Of a stretch of 64,000 nt of DNA, positions 48,856 through 58,557 are shown piece after piece. A program made the translations under genes and the position numbers. Within the stretch, counting starts at the first letter, position 1; every line of letters begins with the position of its first letter. Under the pieces are notes generated by a model that searched no databases, had not been told where the DNA came from, and saw only the letters and a list, made by a program, of their open reading frames with translations. Source of the stretch: Verrucomicrobiota bacterium (GTDB taxonomy: Bacteria > Verrucomicrobiota > Verrucomicrobiia > Opitutales > Opitutaceae); NCBI GenBank assembly GCA_019136515.1, contig JAGVUB010000112.1, positions 98,923 through 162,922 on the forward strand, written 5' to 3'.

Positions 48856-51800
48856 GTGCTGGCGAAACTGCTCACCTACGGACCGACCCACGCCGCCCAT
48901 GAGCACGCCGGCCTGCTCCAGGTCGTCGCCCCGCGCCCGGGCACCATCTCGCCGTGGTCCTCCAAGGCCACCGACATCGCCCAGATCTGCGGCCTCACGA
49001 AGGTGAAGCGCGTCGAGCGCGCCGTCGCCTACTGGATTGACCTCGGCGGCTCCACGCCCTCTGAAGCCCAGACCAAGCTCATCGCCGCCCGCCTCCACGA
49101 CCGCATGACGCAGGCCGTCTTCGGCGCCCTCGAGGAGCTCGAGGTCCTCTTCCGCCACGAGACGCCCAAGCCGTTCACCTCAGTGCCCGTGCTCGCGCAG
49201 GGCCGCGCCGCGCTCGTCGCCGCCAACACCACCCTCGGCCTCGCCCTCGCCGACGACGAGATCGACTACCTCGTCAAGAACTTCACCGCCCTCGGCCGCG
49301 ACCCGCACGACGTCGAGCTGATGATGTTCGCGCAGGCCAACTCCGAGCACTGCCGCCACAAGATCTTCAACGCCTCCTGGGAAATCGACGGCTCCGCCAA
49401 GGACCGCTCGCTCTTCCAGATGATCAAGAACACCTACCAACTGCACAGCGACGGCATCCTCTCCGCCTACAAGGACAACGCCGCCGTCATGGTGGGCCAC
49501 CGAGCCGCCCGCTTCTACGCCGACGCCAAGACCAACGAGTACGCCGCGCACGAGGAGGACATCCACATCCTCTGCAAGGTCGAGACGCACAACCACCCCA
49601 CCGCCATCTCGCCCTTCCCCGGCGCCGCCACCGGCTCCGGCGGCGAGATTCGTGACGAGGGCGCAACGGGCCGCGGCTCCAAGCCGAAGGCCGGCCTCGC
49701 GGGCTTCACCGTCTCCAACTTGAAACTCCCCGGCGCCGTCCAGCCCTGGGAAAAGGAGTTCGGCAAACCCGGCCGCATCGTCTCCGCGCTCGACATCATG
49801 ATCGACGGCCCGCTCGGCGCCGCCGCGTTCAACAACGAGTTCGGCCGCCCGAACATCCTCGGCTACTTCCGCACCTTCGAACAGGAAGTCCCCGCCGCCG
49901 GCGCGAAGGCCGAGCTGCCGGACGTCTCGAAGTCGAAGAAGACCAACCCGAAGTCCCAGCTCCCCGTCGCCTCCGCGACCGAGCTGCGCGGCTACCACAA
50001 GCCGATCATGCTCGCGGGCGGTCTCGGCGCCATCAAGGCCGAGCACGTCCAGAAGGGCACGATCGAGCCGGGCGACAAACTCATCGTCCTCGGCGGGCCG
50101 GCGATGCTCATCGGTCTCGGCGGCGGCGCCGCGAGCTCGATGGCGAGCGGCTCCGGTCAGGAGGATCTGGATTTCGCCTCCGTCCAGCGCGACAACGCCG
50201 AGATGGAGCGCCGCTGCCAGGAGGTCATCGACCGTTGCTGGGCGCTGGGCGCCGAGAACCCGATCTCGTTCATCCACGACGTCGGCGCCGGCGGCCTCTC
50301 CAACGCCCTGCCCGAGCTCGTCAACGACGGCGGCCGCGGCGGCCGCTTCAACCTCCGCGCCGTGCCCAACGCCGAGCCGGGCATGTCCCCGCTCGAGATC
50401 TGGTGCAACGAGGCGCAGGAGCGCTACGTGCTCGCCGTGCCGGCCGCACGCCTCGAAACCTTCGCCGAACTCTGCCGCCGCGAGCGTTGCCCATTCGCCG
50501 TCGTGGGCGACGCCACCGAGGAGAAGCGCCTCGTCGTCGAGGATCCGCATTTCAACAACAAGCCGATCGACCTCCCGCTCGAGGTGCTGCTGGGCAAGCC
50601 GCCGCGCATGCACCGCAAGGAGAAGTCGCTCCCGCGCCCGCAGCTCCCGCTCGACCTCTACGGCCTCACCCTGGCCGAGGCCGTGAAGCGCGTGCTCTCC
50701 CACCCGACCGTCGCCGACAAGACCTTCCTCATCTCCATCGGCGACCGCTCCGTCACCGGCCTCGTGTGCCGCGACCAGATGGTCGGCCCCTGGCAGGTGC
50801 CCGTCGCCGACTGCGCCGTGACCGCGTCCTCGTTCACCGCCTACACCGGCGAGGCGATGTCGATGGGCGAGCGCACTCCCGTCGCCGTCAATAACGCCGC
50901 CGCGTCCGCCCGCCTCGCCGTGGGTGAGGCGCTCACCAACCTCGCCGCCGCCCAGATCGGCGACCTCGGCAAGGTCAACCTCTCCGCCAACTGGATGGCC
51001 GCCCCGGCCGTCCCGGGCGATGCCGTCGACCTCTACGCCGCCGTCCACGCCGTCGGCATGGAGCTCTGCCCCGCCCTCGGCATCACCATCCCCGTCGGCA
51101 AGGATTCGATGAGCATGTCCACCGTCTGGAAAGATCGGGGACAACAGAAGCGCCAGACCGCGCCGATCTCCCTCATCGTCTCCGCCTTCGCCCCCTGCGC
51201 CGATGTCCGCCTCACGGTCACGCCGCAGCTCCAGCGCGAGGCCGACACCGTCCTCCTCCTGATCGACCTCGGGCGCGGCCAGAACCGCCTCGGCGGCTCC
51301 ATCCTCGCGCAGACCGTCTCGCAGATGGGCGAGGCCACGCCGGACGTCGACAACCCGACCGACCTCAAGAACTTCTTCGCCGCCATCCAGCAGCTCGGCC
51401 GCGAGAAGAAGCTCCTCGCCTACCACGACCGCTCCGACGGCGGCCTGCTCGCGACCATCGTCGAAATGGCGTTCGCCGGCCACACAGGCGTCGACCTCGA
51501 GGTGCCCGCGGGCCACAACGCCTTCGCTTCGCTCTTCAGCGAGGAGCTCGGCGCCGTGCTGCAGGTGCGCGCCGCCGATCTCGACGAGGTTTCCGACGTC
51601 CTCCGTCGCCACGGCTTCAAGAACTGCACCACGCGCATCGGCACGCTCAACTCCTGCTTCGCCCTCCGCGTCCGCCGCGGCGGTGAGGAGATCTACAACG
51701 AGAACCTCCCGAAGCTCCGCGCGCTCTGGAGCGACGTCACCCGCCGCATCGCCACGCTGCGCGACAATCCCGCCTGCGCCGAGAGCGAGTTCCAGCTCAA

Positions 51801-52668
51801 GCTCGACAAGACCAACCCCGGCATCAGCCCGAAGCTCACCTTCGATCTCGCCGCCGCCGCCCAGGCCATCCGCGTTCCGGCTCTCGCGTCGAAGCGCCCC
51901 GCCATGGCGATCCTCCGCGAGCAGGGCGTGAACAGCGAGGTCGAGATGGCCGCCGCGTTCGACCGCGCCGGCTTCCGCACCGTCGATGTCCACATGACGG
52001 ACATCCTCTCCGGCCGGGTCTCGCTGAAGGATTTCCGCGGCCTCGTCGCCTGCGGCGGTTTCAGCTACGGCGACGTCCTCGGCGCCGGCGAAGGCTGGGC
52101 CAAGAGCATCCTCTTCAACGAGCGCGCCCGCGCCGAGTTCGCCGCGTTCTTCGCGCGGCCCGACACGTTCTCCCTCGGCGTCTGCAACGGCTGCCAGATG
52201 ATGAGCAACCTGCACTCGATCATCCCCGGCGCCGACCACTGGCCGCGCTTCGTGCAGAACCGCTCCGAGCGCTTCGAAGCCCGCTTCGTCTGCGTCCGCC
52301 TCGAGGAGAGCCCGAGCATCCTGTTCAAGGGCATGGCCGGCAGCGTCCTCCCGATCGCCTCCTCGCACGGCGAAGGTTACGCCGAGTTCAAGGACTCCGC
52401 CGCGCTCGACGCGTGCGACACCTCCGGTCTCGTCGCCGCCCGCTTCGTCGACAACAAGCACCAGGCCACCGAGCAGTATCCGCTGAATCCGAACGGCTCG
52501 CCCCGCGGCATCACCTCGCTCACCACCCGCGACGGCCGCGTGACGATCATCATGCCGCACCCCGAGCGCGTGATGCGCACCGTGTTGAACAGCTGGCATC
52601 CCGCCGAGTGGCCCGAGGACGGCCCGTGGATGAAGCTCTTCTACAACGCCCGCGCCTGGGTCGGGTAA
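48856..52668 (+). CDS. purL: Phosphoribosylformylglycinamidine synthase, N-terminal part damaged
   Basis: 1270 residues in the main frame from GTG 48856. Large, glutaminase-fused PurL of purine synthesis (FGAR to FGAM). Motifs: [96 protein letters not shown], and a C-terminal class I amidotransferase with [11 protein letters not shown] (nucleophile Cys) and MPHPERVMR. The normal start ([11 protein letters not shown]) is at 48804 in another frame and about 45 residues between are absent, so the native start is broken by a deletion with frameshift or by an assembly fault. The rest is intact. Confidence 0.93.
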   Translation: MLAKLLTYGPTHAAHEHAGLLQVVAPRPGTISPWSSKATDIAQICGLTKVKRVERAVAYWIDLGGSTPSEAQTKLIAARLHDRMTQAVFGALEELEVLFRHETPKPFTSVPVLAQGRAALVAANTTLGLALADDEIDYLVKNFTALGRDPHDVELMMFAQANSEHCRHKIFNASWEIDGSAKDRSLFQMIKNTYQLHSDGILSAYKDNAAVMVGHRAARFYADAKTNEYAAHEEDIHILCKVETHNHPTAISPFPGAATGSGGEIRDEGATGRGSKPKAGLAGFTVSNLKLPGAVQPWEKEFGKPGRIVSALDIMIDGPLGAAAFNNEFGRPNILGYFRTFEQEVPAAGAKAELPDVSKSKKTNPKSQLPVASATELRGYHKPIMLAGGLGAIKAEHVQKGTIEPGDKLIVLGGPAMLIGLGGGAASSMASGSGQEDLDFASVQRDNAEMERRCQEVIDRCWALGAENPISFIHDVGAGGLSNALPELVNDGGRGGRFNLRAVPNAEPGMSPLEIWCNEAQERYVLAVPAARLETFAELCRRERCPFAVVGDATEEKRLVVEDPHFNNKPIDLPLEVLLGKPPRMHRKEKSLPRPQLPLDLYGLTLAEAVKRVLSHPTVADKTFLISIGDRSVTGLVCRDQMVGPWQVPVADCAVTASSFTAYTGEAMSMGERTPVAVNNAAASARLAVGEALTNLAAAQIGDLGKVNLSANWMAAPAVPGDAVDLYAAVHAVGMELCPALGITIPVGKDSMSMSTVWKDRGQQKRQTAPISLIVSAFAPCADVRLTVTPQLQREADTVLLLIDLGRGQNRLGGSILAQTVSQMGEATPDVDNPTDLKNFFAAIQQLGREKKLLAYHDRSDGGLLATIVEMAFAGHTGVDLEVPAGHNAFASLFSEELGAVLQVRAADLDEVSDVLRRHGFKNCTTRIGTLNSCFALRVRRGGEEIYNENLPKLRALWSDVTRRIATLRDNPACAESEFQLKLDKTNPGISPKLTFDLAAAAQAIRVPALASKRPAMAILREQGVNSEVEMAAAFDRAGFRTVDVHMTDILSGRVSLKDFRGLVACGGFSYGDVLGAGEGWAKSILFNERARAEFAAFFARPDTFSLGVCNGCQMMSNLHSIIPGADHWPRFVQNRSERFEARFVCVRLEESPSILFKGMAGSVLPIASSHGEGYAEFKDSAALDACDTSGLVAARFVDNKHQATEQYPLNPNGSPRGITSLTTRDGRVTIIMPHPERVMRTVLNSWHPAEWPEDGPWMKLFYNARAWVG

Positions 52669-52709
52669 GCCGCCTCACCCATTGCCTCGGGCTCCCCGCC
52701 CGCCAACGT

Positions 52710-52736
52710 AGGGCCGGTCTCCGACCGGCCCTTTCC
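52710..52736 (+). terminator. Terminator after purL
   Basis: A 9-bp stem AGGGCCGGT / ACCGGCCCT with a 5-base loop, followed by TTCC. It is 42 bp past the purL stop. Confidence 0.65.
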
Positions 52737-52810
52737 GTTGCCCGATACGATGCGAACGTAGAGCGCAAGTATCACCGTGCTTCGTCGAAGCGGAGAACCG
52801 GCCCACGCAA

Positions 52811-53437
52811 TCAAGGCCGCCCAATCAAATGTTCCTTCGGCGGAAAATCTCCATTCAGCTCGTAGCGCCCGGGATTCGCAACGTACCCGGTCATCAGTTC
52901 CCGAAGCTCCTTCGCCATCAGTCTGTCCAACCGACGAATCTGAAGCCCACAAAGGGCTTTCACCTCGGGAACCTTTTCCCACTGAAGCGTAGGAAGCTTC
53001 GGTAGCTCCAACCGGCAGTTTCCCTCTTCGTCGACGTTCACGAAGACCTTCCAACATTCGGCTCTCTCATCCGGCGCGATCAGTTCAGGCGCGTTGATCC
53101 TATCACTATGTGCGTGAACCCAGTTTCGCCCCTCAGTCAGGTCCCTGTGCAGTGTTTCCTGCCCGGGATCGGAAAACTCGAGTAGTTCAGGCGGCGCCGG
53201 CGATACTCCATTGTTCTGCGTAAATGGTTTACCGTATGAGACCGATATTCCGGCCATTGCCGCAGCCCACGCTCCTATGTCTAGATTTGGGTGCGTTTCG
53301 ATGTGCCTGCAAAGTGCTTCCGCATCCCTAAAGGCCCGCTGAGTGATCGCGAGTGCGCGAATGCGATTTGCCACCTTGGTGCGCTTGCTGGGTTGCTTGA
53401 TTCTCCTCAGCTCTCTGTTGTCCGCATTCACGGGCAT
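52811..53437 (-). CDS. Hypothetical protein with HEPN-like RxxxxxH motif
   Basis: 208 residues. I do not recognise a named family. The N-terminal half is helical (VANRIRALAITQRAFRDAEA; LCRHIETHPNLDIGAWAAAM) and contains GISVSYGKPFTQNNG and HRDLTEGRNWVHAHSDRINA. In the latter, RNWVHAH is an Rx5H motif preceded by an N-adjacent Arg, as in HEPN ribonuclease domains. The C-terminal half ends with LMAKELRELMTGYVANPGRY. Local GC is lower than in neighbours. It sits next to hipBA, divergent from it, which suggests an accessory islet. HEPN assignment is inference. Confidence 0.65.
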   Translation of the reverse strand: MPVNADNRELRRIKQPSKRTKVANRIRALAITQRAFRDAEALCRHIETHPNLDIGAWAAAMAGISVSYGKPFTQNNGVSPAPPELLEFSDPGQETLHRDLTEGRNWVHAHSDRINAPELIAPDERAECWKVFVNVDEEGNCRLELPKLPTLQWEKVPEVKALCGLQIRRLDRLMAKELRELMTGYVANPGRYELNGDFPPKEHLIGRP

Positions 53438-53643
53438 TACCGTAGGCGCAGCCTATCGGCTGACAATCCGGGAGCTCAGCCGACTCCGGAGTGGCTCACC
53501 CACCGAGCCCGGATCGCGTCCAAGCGCGATCCTACATCCGATCCGCCGTCCTTCCCCGTGAGAGCACCTGCGTGCAGGCGACCCAACTGCCGCGGATCAA
53601 ACACCGCCCCGCCGAGGGCCACACGACATCCCGTAAACATACT

Positions 53644-53695
53644 AAACGCCTTTTATCTTGTTAAACTGCTATTATGCGTTTATCCGTTTTACGCA
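53644..53695. promoter_or_regulatory. Probable hipBA operator/promoter
   Basis: An AT-rich stretch with an inverted repeat AAACGC (53644-53649) / GCGTTT (53676-53681) and TATCC (53681-53685), a half-site like that of E. coli HipB operators. TATTAT (53670-53675) could be a -10 box, in which case translation would start at the second ATG, 53698. Confidence 0.4.
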
Positions 53696-53943
53696 ATATG
53701 GCTGACTTCCCGATCAAGACCACCGAGCAGCTGGGCGTCATCCTGCGCGGGTTCCGCCGCGAGCGGCAGATGACCCAGCAGGCCGTGGGCGCGCGCACCG
53801 GGCTCGCCCAGAACGCCATCTCCCAGCTCGAGACCAATCCCGGCCCGGCGAGTTTCGCCAAGGTCCTGCGCGTCCTCAGCGCGCTCGATGTCGAGATCGT
53901 CCTCCGCCACCGCGAGAAGTCCCAGCAGTCCGGAGAGTGGTAA
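53674..53943 (+). CDS. hipB: HipB-type XRE-family antitoxin/repressor
   Basis: 89 residues (81 from the second ATG at 53698). A lambda-repressor-like HTH: TEQLGVILRGFRRERQMTQQ, AVGARTGLAQNAISQLETNP, followed by FAKVLRVLSALDVEIVLRHR, the short beta tail of HipB. It binds HipA and its own promoter. It ends 3 bp before hipA on the same strand, the standard operon order. Confidence 0.9.
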   Translation: MRLSVLRNMADFPIKTTEQLGVILRGFRRERQMTQQAVGARTGLAQNAISQLETNPGPASFAKVLRVLSALDVEIVLRHREKSQQSGEW

Positions 53944-53946
53944 GCC

Positions 53947-55278
53947 ATGGGCCGCCTCGCAAAATACAGCGAGCTCTCGGTCTGGATGAACGGCGAACGC
54001 GTCGGCACTTGGACTCGCACCGCCGCGAACATCCACGAGTTCCATTACGCTGACACCTGGCTCTCCTCCCCTGCCGCGCGCCCGATCTCGCTCGCGTTCC
54101 CCCTCCGGCCGTCCGCCGAGCCTTACCGCGCAGGTGTCGAAGCGTACTTCGACAATCTCCTCCCCGACAACCGCCAGATCCGCGAGCGCATCCACCGACG
54201 ATTCAAAACCGCCTCCACAGCCGTCTTCGACCTCCTACAGCAAATCGGACGCGACTGCGTCGGTGCGTTGCAGCTTCTGCCCGTCGATGCCGAGGCTCCG
54301 GACATCCAGCGCATCACCGGGCAGCCCCTCAGCGACGCCGCCATCGCGTCCGAACTCGCCAATACCGGCGCCCTCGGCCTCGGCCAAGTGCCCGACGACA
54401 CCGAGCCTTTCCGCATTTCGATCGCCGGCGCACAGGAGAAGACCGCCCTGCTCTGGCACAAGAATGCCTGGCATCGTCCGACCGGCGCCACGCCCACCAC
54501 GCACATTCTCAAGCTACCGATCGGCACCCTACCGCTGGGCATCGATTTCTCGACCTCCATCGAAAATGAGTGGCTTTGCGCCCAGATCGTCCGCGAGTAC
54601 GGCCTGGCCGTCGCCCCCTGCCAGATCACGAGTTTCGGCAGCAAGAAGGCGCTGGTCGTCGAGCGCTTCGACCGCCGGCTATCCACCGACGGCAAATACT
54701 GGCTGCGGCTCCCGCAGGAGGACTTCTGCCAGGCCACCGCTACGCCGCCCGCCTTCAAGTACGAGAGCGACGGCGGCCCGGGCATGCGCCGCGTTGCCAC
54801 GATCCTCCAAGCCTCGCACAACGCCGCCGACGACCTCCGCCAGTTCCTCCGCGCTCAGGTCGTCTTCTGGCTCCTCGCCGCAATCGACGGTCACGCGAAG
54901 AACTTCTCCCTCTTCATCCTCCCCGGTGGGGCTTACCGGCTCACCCCGCTCTACGACATCCTCTCCGCGCATCCGATCCTCGGGCACCGCCAAGGCCAGT
55001 ACGCCCCCGAGAAGGTGAAGATGGCCATGGCCGTGGAGGGCAAGTCGCGCCACTACCGCTGGGCCGAGATCCGCGCCCGCCACTGGCGCGAGACCGGCAA
55101 ACGCTGCGGCGTGCCGGACATGCCCGCGCTGCTCGCCGAGCTCGTCGATACCACGCCCGCCGTGCTCGATCGCGTCGCCGACTCGCTCCCGAAGAAGTTC
55201 CCCTCCGCCGTGGCCGACGCGATCCTCGCCGGCGTGCGCCGCGCAGCGAAAACACTGGCCGCCGATCTCAACGACTGA
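53947..55278 (+). CDS. hipA: HipA-family serine/threonine kinase toxin
   Basis: 443 residues, full length. Kinase features are intact: FRISIAGAQEKTALLWHKNA (the autophosphorylation loop with Ser and the Ala-Gln motif), THILKLP, NEWLCAQIVREYGLAVAPCQ, ALVVERFDRRLS, QEDFCQATATPPAFKYESDG, AIDGHAKNFSLFI (catalytic Asp and Asn) and LTPLYDILSA (metal-binding Asp). HipA phosphorylates glutamyl-tRNA synthetase in E. coli and causes growth arrest and persistence; relatives have other tRNA-synthetase targets, so the target here is not known. hipB is 3 bp upstream. Confidence 0.95.
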   Translation: MGRLAKYSELSVWMNGERVGTWTRTAANIHEFHYADTWLSSPAARPISLAFPLRPSAEPYRAGVEAYFDNLLPDNRQIRERIHRRFKTASTAVFDLLQQIGRDCVGALQLLPVDAEAPDIQRITGQPLSDAAIASELANTGALGLGQVPDDTEPFRISIAGAQEKTALLWHKNAWHRPTGATPTTHILKLPIGTLPLGIDFSTSIENEWLCAQIVREYGLAVAPCQITSFGSKKALVVERFDRRLSTDGKYWLRLPQEDFCQATATPPAFKYESDGGPGMRRVATILQASHNAADDLRQFLRAQVVFWLLAAIDGHAKNFSLFILPGGAYRLTPLYDILSAHPILGHRQGQYAPEKVKMAMAVEGKSRHYRWAEIRARHWRETGKRCGVPDMPALLAELVDTTPAVLDRVADSLPKKFPSAVADAILAGVRRAAKTLAADLND

Positions 55279-55307
55279 ACAGGGCATCGCAACCGCACCG
55301 CGGCCGA

Positions 55308-56084
55308 TCACTCTTTCACCACGAAATTGATCTCGCGCCGGCCACAGACGCCCGCCGGGGCCGCGCCGATCGAACGGACGCGCAGGAATGCCGCCAGAAC
55401 CGAGCGGTCGAAGTCGGCGTTGCCCGAGCCCGCCACGACGCGCACATCCGAAAGCGTCCCGTCGGCACCGAGATAGAACGACACTCGAGCAAGATAAAGC
55501 GCGTCGACAGCTCCGGGCATTTCGTGCGCCGCACGCAGTGCGGCTACCAAGCGCTCATAGTACGCAGCGGCCTCGGCACTCGAAGCCTCCCCATTCCCGC
55601 GTGGGTCGGGTTTGCCAGCCGTTGGGCCGGTCAGCGCGGCCACGATGGAGGTCACATCCACCTGTGGAATCCCCGCTGTCGGCGAAGCAGAACTCGAACT
55701 TGGCACCGGGACATCATTCGCGTTTCTCGCGCCGTTCGCTCCAGTCTTCGGTTGGGATCGCGCTGACACTTTTGGGGCCGGCTTCGAATTCACCGCCGGA
55801 CCGGAAATCGACTCTGCAGTTGGCCACACCGCAGGGATCGGCGCTCGTTCGACCTTCGGTGCATGGAATCCAACCACGGGATCTTTGTTCGTGCGTCCTT
55901 CGCTCCCGATGCTCGGGCCAAGCACCTCGATCTCCTTCGTGCCCACCATTACGAACGGCCCGAGACGAGTCGGAATCTCCCGACCGCGCATCGTCCACCA
56001 GCCGGCGCCCAGGACTGCCGCTACCACCGCGGCGTGAAACACCGCCGACACTGCAATCGCACCAGGTGAGCTCGCGCGCATCAT
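55308..56084 (-). CDS. TonB-like protein
   Basis: 258 residues. One N-terminal membrane anchor (GAIAVSAVFHAAVVAAVLGA), a long Pro/Ser/Ala-rich stalk with KPAPKVSARSQPKTGANGAR, and a C-terminal TonB/TolA-like domain: YYERLVAALRAAHEMPGAVD, ALYLARVSFYLGADGTLSDV, RVVAGSGNADFDRSVLAAFL, and a closing Cys-containing GVCGRREINFVVKE. Unlike the two small paralogues at 6.3-7.2 kb, this one has anchor and stalk, so it could transmit energy from ExbBD. exbBD are not adjacent. Start at 56084 or the ATG at 56081. Confidence 0.75.
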   Translation of the reverse strand: MMRASSPGAIAVSAVFHAAVVAAVLGAGWWTMRGREIPTRLGPFVMVGTKEIEVLGPSIGSEGRTNKDPVVGFHAPKVERAPIPAVWPTAESISGPAVNSKPAPKVSARSQPKTGANGARNANDVPVPSSSSASPTAGIPQVDVTSIVAALTGPTAGKPDPRGNGEASSAEAAAYYERLVAALRAAHEMPGAVDALYLARVSFYLGADGTLSDVRVVAGSGNADFDRSVLAAFLRVRSIGAAPAGVCGRREINFVVKE

Positions 56085-56211
56085 GCACCAGAGAGAACAG
56101 CCGCTGGCGAACGCGCGCAACGCCGAACAACGCCAGCACCCCAATTCCGCGAGACCGCGTCAACCGAACTTCTTCGGTGCCGAAATCGCGCCTTAACGTT
56201 CCACCCACGCC

Positions 56212-57204
56212 TCAACCCCGCGCCTGCCGCAGGCACTCCGCAAAATCCTCCGGCAGCGGGCTCTCGACCGCGATCGCGTGCCCGGTGATTGGATGCGGAA
56301 ACTCCAGCCGCGCCGCATGCAGCAGCACCCGCGGCACCGGCACGAACACCCCGCCGGCCGCCTTGAGCTGCGCCGGGCCGCCGTACAAGCCGTCGCCGAA
56401 GATCGGATGCCCGCCCTCGGCCAGGTGCACGCGGATCTGGTGCGTGCGGCCGGTGTGCGGCTGCGCCTCGATCAGCAGCGCTCCGGGCAGCCGCTCCAGC
56501 AGGCGGAACGACGTCTGCGCCGCATAGCCGCCGCTGCGGACCGCGCCGAACTTGCTGGCCTTGCCCACCCGACCGACCACGCCGAGATGGTTCTCGACCG
56601 CCCACGTCGCCGGGCACGTCGGTCCGGTCACCGCCAGGGCCCGGTAGGTCTTCTGCGCGGTCTTTCCGGCGAAGAGCGCCGTCACCCCGGCGTTGGCCTT
56701 CTGGTCCTTGGTGAAGAGCAGCACGCCCGAGGTGTCGCGGTCGAGCCGGTGGTGCAGCCCGAGGTAGGTCTTCGTACCAGCACGTTGGTCGAGAAATTTC
56801 TGCAACGTTGCGAACACGCTCGCCCGCGCCTCATCCACCGTCGGCTGCGTGGGCAAGCCGGCGGGCTTGTCGACCACGATGAGCCACTCGTCCTCAAAGA
56901 GGATACGGTCCGGGGTCCAGGTGAAGTCGCGCAGGATCGCCTGCCGCATCCCGGAGGCGCCGCCGACGTCGAACTTCGCCGGATCGAGGAACACCTCGAT
57001 GCGCGTGCCTTCGCGCAGCTCGTAGGTGGCGATCTGCTCCCGCCGCCCGTTGCGGGCCACCAGCCCTGAGAGGACCAGCCGCCGCACCTGCGCGCGCGAC
57101 ACCTCCCGGCCGAGCGCCTTCGGCAATGCCTCGAAGAGGAAGTGGTCGAGGCGAACGCCCTGCTGCGCGGCGCCGACACGCCAGGAGTGTTTCAAAGTGG
57201 CCAT
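56212..57204 (-). CDS. RluA-family pseudouridine synthase
   Basis: 330 residues. An N-terminal S4 domain (GVRLDHFLFEALPKALGREV, SRAQVRRLVLSGLVARNGRR) and a catalytic domain with LIVVDKPAGLPTQPTVDEAR, the motif GLHHRLDRDTSGVLLFTKDQ containing the catalytic Asp, KTYRALAVTGP, and QPHTGRTHQIRVHLAEGGHP. It isomerises uridines in rRNA or tRNA; the exact target is open. The start at 57204 (MATLKHSWRVG) is chosen, since the longer in-frame extension is Arg-rich and non-coding. Divergent from the xylanase gene, 124 bp apart. Confidence 0.9.
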   Translation of the reverse strand: MATLKHSWRVGAAQQGVRLDHFLFEALPKALGREVSRAQVRRLVLSGLVARNGRREQIATYELREGTRIEVFLDPAKFDVGGASGMRQAILRDFTWTPDRILFEDEWLIVVDKPAGLPTQPTVDEARASVFATLQKFLDQRAGTKTYLGLHHRLDRDTSGVLLFTKDQKANAGVTALFAGKTAQKTYRALAVTGPTCPATWAVENHLGVVGRVGKASKFGAVRSGGYAAQTSFRLLERLPGALLIEAQPHTGRTHQIRVHLAEGGHPIFGDGLYGGPAQLKAAGGVFVPVPRVLLHAARLEFPHPITGHAIAVESPLPEDFAECLRQARG

Positions 57205-57328
57205 GCGCAGCGAGCGTGGGTGCCGCGTCCGCCGCTGACAAGGGTGCAGCGGTGCGCCGCGCCGCCGTCCGATAGTTCGCACGCGGTCCGATTGGCGCAG
57301 CGCCCGCTTCCCGGTTCGCTCTCGCCCC

Positions 57329-58477
57329 ATGTCTTTCCCCCACCGACTCCTCCCCCTCGCCTTCCTCACGCTGCTCGGTTGCCAGAGCCCCAAGATCGAG
57401 CCGGCGGCCCCGGTCGCTCTCCGCGACCTCTCGCGCGACCTGTTTCACCTCGGTGTCGCCATCAACGCCGAGCAGATCACCGGCGACGACCGGATCGGCG
57501 CGGACATCGTCGCCACCCAGTTCGATTCGATCACGGCCGAGAACGCCATGAAGTGGCAGCATCTCCAGCCCGCGCCGGGCCGTTTCGAGTTCGCCCTCGC
57601 CGACCGCTTCGTCGCCCTCGGCCGGCGCGAAGGCAAACAAGTGATCGGCCACACACTGATGTGGCATTCCCAGACTCCCGCCTGGGTCTTCCAGAACACC
57701 GACGGCAGCGAGGTCTCCCGCGAGGAACTGCTCCGCCGCCTGCGCGAGCACATCCGAACCGTCGTGGGCCGCTACAAGGGCCAGATCGCCGGCTGGGATG
57801 TCGTCAACGAGGCCATCCGCGACGAGGACGGCACGCTGCGCACCGACAAACCCTGGTACCGGATCCTCGGCGAGGAGGGCATCTTCGCCGCCTTCGCGGC
57901 CGCCCACGAGGCCGACCCCGAGGCCGAGCTGTACTACAACGACTACTCCCTCGAGAACCCCGCGAAGCGCGCCGGCGTGCTCAAGCTCGTGCAGGCGATC
58001 CGCGCCCGCGGCCTGCACATCGACGGCATCGGTTCGCAGGGCCACTACCTGCTGAAGTCTCCGACCGCGGCCGAGATCGACACCTCGATCACCGACCTCG
58101 CGTCCACCGGGCTCAAGGTGATGTTCACCGAGCTCGACGTCACCGTTCTTCCACGACCCGACCACTACCTCGGGGCCGAGATCGGGAAGGTCTTCGCGCA
58201 GGCGCCGGAGCTCGATCCCTATCGGGACGGGCTGCCCGCGGACCGGCAGGCCGAGCTCGCCCGCCGCTACGCCGAGATCTTCGCGGTCTTCGCCAAACAC
58301 CATCGCTCGATCACGCGGGTGACCGTGTGGGGCGTGACCGACCGCACCTCCTGGCTCAACGGCTGGCCGATCCGCGGCCGCACCGACTATCCCGTCCTCT
58401 TCGATCGCGCCGGGGCACCGAAACCGGCGTTCGAGTCCGTGCGCGACACCCTGCGCCGCGCCCGCGACGACCGGTGA
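57329..58477 (+). CDS. GH10 endo-1,4-beta-xylanase lipoprotein
   Basis: 382 residues. Lipoprotein signal LLPLAFLTLLGCQSPK with the lipobox Cys at residue 18. The GH10 TIM barrel has DSITAENAMKWQHLQPAPGR, VIGHTLMWHSQTPAWVFQNT, the acid/base Glu in GWDVVNEAIRDEDG, HIDGIGSQGHYLLKSPTAAE and the nucleophile Glu in VMFTELDVTVLPRP, then VWGVTDRTSWLNGWPIRGRT. Anchored on the outer or inner membrane, it hydrolyses xylan backbone. No other polysaccharide utilisation genes are near. The array of heptamer repeats starts 10 bp after its stop. Confidence 0.94.
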   Translation: MSFPHRLLPLAFLTLLGCQSPKIEPAAPVALRDLSRDLFHLGVAINAEQITGDDRIGADIVATQFDSITAENAMKWQHLQPAPGRFEFALADRFVALGRREGKQVIGHTLMWHSQTPAWVFQNTDGSEVSREELLRRLREHIRTVVGRYKGQIAGWDVVNEAIRDEDGTLRTDKPWYRILGEEGIFAAFAAAHEADPEAELYYNDYSLENPAKRAGVLKLVQAIRARGLHIDGIGSQGHYLLKSPTAAEIDTSITDLASTGLKVMFTELDVTVLPRPDHYLGAEIGKVFAQAPELDPYRDGLPADRQAELARRYAEIFAVFAKHHRSITRVTVWGVTDRTSWLNGWPIRGRTDYPVLFDRAGAPKPAFESVRDTLRRARDDR

Positions 58478-58487
58478 GCGTCGAACC

Positions 58488-58557
58488 GGTTGCCGGTGGG
58501 CGGTTGCCCGTTGCGAGGCGCCTGTTGCCAGCGGCCAGTTGCCGTTGGCGAGGCGCC
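58488..58557. repeat. Heptamer-phased degenerate repeat downstream of the xylanase gene
   Basis: Ten 7-base units in perfect register: GGTTGCC, GGTGGGC, GGTTGCC, CGTTGCG, AGGCGCC, TGTTGCC, AGCGGCC, AGTTGCC, GTTGGCG, AGGCGCC. Consensus NGTTGCC. It lies in a 453-bp gap (58478-58930) that holds no gene I can support; the rest of that gap is C/T- and G/C-rich without clear structure. Confidence 0.6.

Noticed and set aside
49180..52599. A 1139-codon open frame on the minus strand across purL
   Set aside because: It is the antisense shadow of a conserved gene in very GC-rich DNA; its composition is Gly/Val/Asp/Glu-heavy and no motif is visible.
52811..55278. Integrated phage or mobile element
   Set aside because: No integrase, transposase, tRNA-linked attachment site or direct repeats are visible around the islet.
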